Source of the DNA: Mesorhizobium sp.
Lineage (GTDB): Bacteria > Pseudomonadota > Alphaproteobacteria > Rhizobiales > Rhizobiaceae
Direction: 5' to 3'
NCBI RefSeq assembly: GCF_024509055.1
Contig: NZ_JANINM010000024.1
Span: 1-64,000, forward strand
Length of the DNA stretch: 64,000 nucleotides
Under the pieces are notes generated by a model. The model did no database searches and had not been told where the DNA came from. It saw nothing but the letters and a program-made list of their open reading frames with translations. The number at the start of each line of letters is the position of its first letter. Within the stretch, counting starts at the first letter, position 1. The position numbers and the translations under genes were made by a program. Shown here piece by piece: positions 61,730 to 64,000 of this stretch.

Positions 61730-63214
61730 ATGATCAAGCATAATCCGCCTTCCCCCGAGCCCTTGCACCGCGCCATCGCCCGCTTCGGCGATGCGACTGT
61801 GCTGGTCGTCGGCGATTTCATCCTCGACCGCTTCGTCAACGGCGTCATCGAACGCATCTCGCCCGAGGCGCCGATCCCGGTGCTGCACGGGCGAGGCGAG
61901 ATGCTGACCCTGGGCGGCGCGGGCAATGTCGTTTCCAACATCGTTTCGCTGGGCGCTGCGGCGATCCCGGTTTCCCTGATCGGCGCCGACCCGGCCGGCG
62001 ACAATCTGATGCGCATGCTGGGCGAACTCGGTGTCGACACCGACGGCCTTGCCCAGCGCCGCGGCCGCATGACCTCGTCGAAGAGTCGCTTCAGCGCGCT
62101 CAACCAGCAAGTGCTGCGTTTCGACGAGGAGGAGATCAAGCCGCTCTCCGGTACCGAGCGGGCGACGCTTGTCGAGCACTTCCAGGCAGCGCTTGGGCGT
62201 GCCGACATCGTCATCCTGTCCGACTACGGCAAGGGCATCCTGCTCGACGGCGTTGCAGCCGAACTGATCGCGATCTGCCGCGATGCCGGAAAGCCGGTGC
62301 TGGTCGATCCGAAGGGGCGTGACTATGCCCGCTACGCCGGCGCGACCGCGGTCACGCCCAACCGCAAGGAACTTGGTGAGGCGGTCGGGCACGCGGTGTT
62401 TGGCGATGAGGAGATCGTGGCTGCCGCGCGCGACCTGATCGCGGCGCATGATTTCGAGTACATCGTCGCCACGCGCAGCGAAAAGGGCATGAGCGTCGTC
62501 AGCGCCGAGGATGCCCGTCACATTGCCACGCAGGCACGCGAAGTGTTCGACGTTTCCGGCGCCGGCGATACCGTCATCGCAACGTTTGCCCTTTCGCTGG
62601 CCGCCGGTGCTGACCGTGTGCAGGCCGCCGTCATCGCCAATGCCGCCGGCGGCGTGGTGGTCGGCAAGCGCGGCACCGCGCGGCTGACGGTCGAGGAACT
62701 CTCCGGCGCGCTGTTCCGCTCCCACGGGCCGGTGGCCCACCAGGATGCCATTCTCGACGCCAGCGCCGCCGCCAGGATGGTGGCGGCCTGGAAGGAAGAA
62801 GGCCTGTCGGTGGGCTTCACCAATGGCTGCTTCGACATCCTGCACGCCGGCCATGTCAGTCTGCTGCACGCCGCGCGCAGCCAATGCGACCGGCTGGTCC
62901 TCGGCCTCAACAGCGACGCTTCGGTGCGCCGCCTGAAGGGGCCCGGACGCCCGGTCAACGACCAGCATGACCGGGCCTGCGTTCTCGCCGCGCTTGCCTC
63001 CGTCGATGCAGTCGTGGTCTTCGAGGAGGATACGCCGCTGGCCCTGATCGAGGCGCTGCTGCCGGACATACTGGTCAAGGGAGCCGACTACACAATCGAG
63101 ACCGTGGTGGGCGCCGACGTCGTGCAGAAGGCCGGCGGGCGCGTGGTGCTGGTCGACCTCGTCGCCGGCAAGAGCACGACAAACACCATCGGCAAGATGC
63201 GGGCCACCAACTGA
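61730..63214 (+). CDS. hldE: Bifunctional heptose-7-phosphate kinase / heptose-1-phosphate adenylyltransferase
   Basis: A 494-aa fusion enzyme. The N-terminal ribokinase-like half (about 1-330) has LVVGDFILDRFVNGVIERISPEAPIPVL, LGGAGNVVSNIVSLGA and the catalytic VFDVSGAGDTVIATFALSLAAGA. The C-terminal nucleotidyltransferase half has VGFTNGCFDILHAGHVSLLHAARSQCDRLVLGLNSD and FEEDTPLALIEALLPDILVKGADY. It phosphorylates D-glycero-beta-D-manno-heptose-7-P and later adenylylates the 1-phosphate. ATG 61730 is the family start. It precedes gmhA by 7 bases. Confidence 0.95.
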   Translation: MIKHNPPSPEPLHRAIARFGDATVLVVGDFILDRFVNGVIERISPEAPIPVLHGRGEMLTLGGAGNVVSNIVSLGAAAIPVSLIGADPAGDNLMRMLGELGVDTDGLAQRRGRMTSSKSRFSALNQQVLRFDEEEIKPLSGTERATLVEHFQAALGRADIVILSDYGKGILLDGVAAELIAICRDAGKPVLVDPKGRDYARYAGATAVTPNRKELGEAVGHAVFGDEEIVAAARDLIAAHDFEYIVATRSEKGMSVVSAEDARHIATQAREVFDVSGAGDTVIATFALSLAAGADRVQAAVIANAAGGVVVGKRGTARLTVEELSGALFRSHGPVAHQDAILDASAAARMVAAWKEEGLSVGFTNGCFDILHAGHVSLLHAARSQCDRLVLGLNSDASVRRLKGPGRPVNDQHDRACVLAALASVDAVVVFEEDTPLALIEALLPDILVKGADYTIETVVGADVVQKAGGRVVLVDLVAGKSTTNTIGKMRATN

Positions 63215-63221
63215 GGATCTC

Positions 63222-63794
63222 ATGTCTCAACTGAACGACTATCTGGTCCGCTCGGCGGCGGCGATCTCGGCGATGGTCGAGCGTGACCTAACCGGAGAAA
63301 TGGAACGCGCGGTAAGCGTGGTCGTTGCGGCGCTGGCGCAGGGCAAGGCCCTGCTGATCTGCGGCAATGGCGGCTCCGCCAGCGATGCCATCCACATCGC
63401 GGGCGAACTGGTCGGCCGGTTCCTCAAGGAGCGCAAGGCCTACAATGTCATCGCGCTGCCGGCCAACGCGGCAGTGCTGACGGCGTGGGGCAACGACTAC
63501 GGCTTCGACACCGTGTTCTCGCGCCAGGTCGAGGCGCATGGGTCCGAGGGCGCGGTGCTGCTTGCGATTTCCACCAGCGGCAATTCGCCGAGCATCCTCG
63601 CCGCCGCGGAGCAGGCGCGGGCGATGGGCATGACGGTGATCAGCATGACCGGCGACACCGGCGGCAAGCTCAAGCCTCTGACCGACATCCTGCTCAACGT
63701 GCCCTCGACCTCGACGCCGATCATCCAGCAGGGGCACCTCTGCCTCTATCATCACCTGTGCGAGGCGGTGGAAGCGCGTCTCAGCAATGGCTGA
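63222..63794 (+). CDS. gmhA: Phosphoheptose (sedoheptulose-7-phosphate) isomerase
   Basis: A 190-aa SIS-domain isomerase that turns sedoheptulose-7-phosphate into D-glycero-D-manno-heptose-7-phosphate, the first step of the pathway. Motifs: ALLICGNGGSASDAIHIAGELVGRF, VLTAWGNDYGFDTVFSRQVEAHG, LLAISTSGNSPSILAAAEQAR and the metal/active His region IIQQGHLCLYHHLCE. GAGGA precedes the ATG. The next gene starts inside its last codons. Confidence 0.96.
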   Translation: MSQLNDYLVRSAAAISAMVERDLTGEMERAVSVVVAALAQGKALLICGNGGSASDAIHIAGELVGRFLKERKAYNVIALPANAAVLTAWGNDYGFDTVFSRQVEAHGSEGAVLLAISTSGNSPSILAAAEQARAMGMTVISMTGDTGGKLKPLTDILLNVPSTSTPIIQQGHLCLYHHLCEAVEARLSNG

Positions 63795-64000
63795 AGCCAG
63801 GCGGGAGTTTCCGCTTGCCGAGCCCGGCCTGTGGGTCGAGCGGATTGGAAGCAGAATTTTTCCATCCGGCCGGCCAGCGCTCTTCCTCGACCGCGACGGC
63901 ACCATCAATGTCGATGTCGGCTATCCCGGCGATCCGGCTGACGTGGTGCTGCGCGACGGCATCGCGCCCGCCATAGAGGCCGCCAACGCGTGCGGCATCC
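63787..64000 (+). CDS. gmhB: D-glycero-beta-D-manno-heptose-1,7-bisphosphate 7-phosphatase, 3'-truncated by window edge
   Basis: The first 71 codons of a HAD-family phosphatase. After a 30-residue N-terminal segment the HAD motif I is clear: PALFLDRDGTINVDVGYPGDP, with nucleophile and acid Asp, followed by VVLRDGIAPAIEAANACG. GmhB removes the 7-phosphate between the kinase and adenylyltransferase steps of HldE. The gene overlaps gmhA by 8 bases. The rest lies outside the window. Confidence 0.9.
   Translation, partial: MAEARREFPLAEPGLWVERIGSRIFPSGRPALFLDRDGTINVDVGYPGDPADVVLRDGIAPAIEAANACGI

Noticed and set aside
1..64000. tRNA, rRNA, CRISPR arrays, prophage or insertion sequences
   Set aside because: I found no cloverleaf with a TTCGA-type T-loop and acceptor pairing, no regularly spaced repeats, and no transposase, integrase or phage-like genes. 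A covariance-model scan would be needed to exclude small RNA genes.

Overview
The window is GC-rich alphaproteobacterial chromosome. It most resembles Mesorhizobium or a close Rhizobiales relative. Pointers are the lgt-midA-pgeF order, a MarR/OmpR/EnvZ-type trio resembling petP-petR next to ilvE, a BA14K-family protein, DUF1127 and DUF3775 proteins, tandem extensin-like proteins, and short palindromic repeats of the kind common in mesorhizobial genomes. The genus call is inference from gene content and repeat style; no search was run. The window holds about 69 protein genes and no rRNA or CRISPR. I recognised no tRNA.

Layout. 1-6.7 kb: the end of a NarL-type two-component pair, two AraC regulators, an Fsr-type drug exporter divergent from one of them, prs, and a lipoprotein. 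6.7-12.4 kb: a creatinase-like M24 protein, pgeF, midA and lgt on the minus strand, then ubiK, a ybjN-like gene and csaA on the plus strand. 12.4-20.0 kb: a divergent locus with a LacI-type regulator. The minus arm encodes a glutamine-amidotransferase-like protein, a nitrilase-superfamily amidase and an M20 hydrolase. The plus arm encodes an NMT1/ThiY-like binding protein, an M24 peptidase, an ABC ATPase, a permease and the LacI regulator. Two near-identical 14-bp palindromes lie between the arms, one per arm. This is the best candidate for an uncharacterised uptake and hydrolysis pathway.

20-33.3 kb: a GT4 glycosyltransferase, an EnvZ-type kinase, a PetR-like regulator and a PetP-like MarR regulator with a 10-bp-arm inverted repeat at its promoter. 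Then come ilvE, a glycine-rich small protein, an MBL hydrolase, a BA14K protein, two cold-shock genes, a double-Kazal lipoprotein, a TPR-sulfotransferase, small enzymes and an ABC-F ATPase. The ABC-F leader holds a good candidate for ribosome-mediated attenuation: a 21-codon peptide with a strong ribosome-binding site followed directly by a hairpin and U-run.

33.6-44.3 kb: an unusually long uvrB carrying an in-frame palindromic repeat near its C-terminus, a LysR regulator divergent from a gamma-butyrobetaine-hydroxylase-like dioxygenase, a CapA-type protein, secreted proteins of unknown function, a 790-bp stretch without a confident gene but with a terminator, and a diacylglycerol-kinase-like gene. 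44.3-57 kb: a tightly overlapped catabolic operon (GMC oxidoreductase, enolase-superfamily dehydratase, beta-hydroxyacid dehydrogenase), a thioesterase, an HxlR regulator divergent from an FMN reductase, a PF10091 glucoamylase-like protein, a CorC-type membrane protein, and cell-envelope proteins. 57-64 kb: greA with a possible leader attenuator, then the ADP-heptose and inner-core LPS genes (waaC, waaF and hldD on the minus strand; hldE, gmhA and gmhB on the plus strand) flanking a LysE-type exporter.
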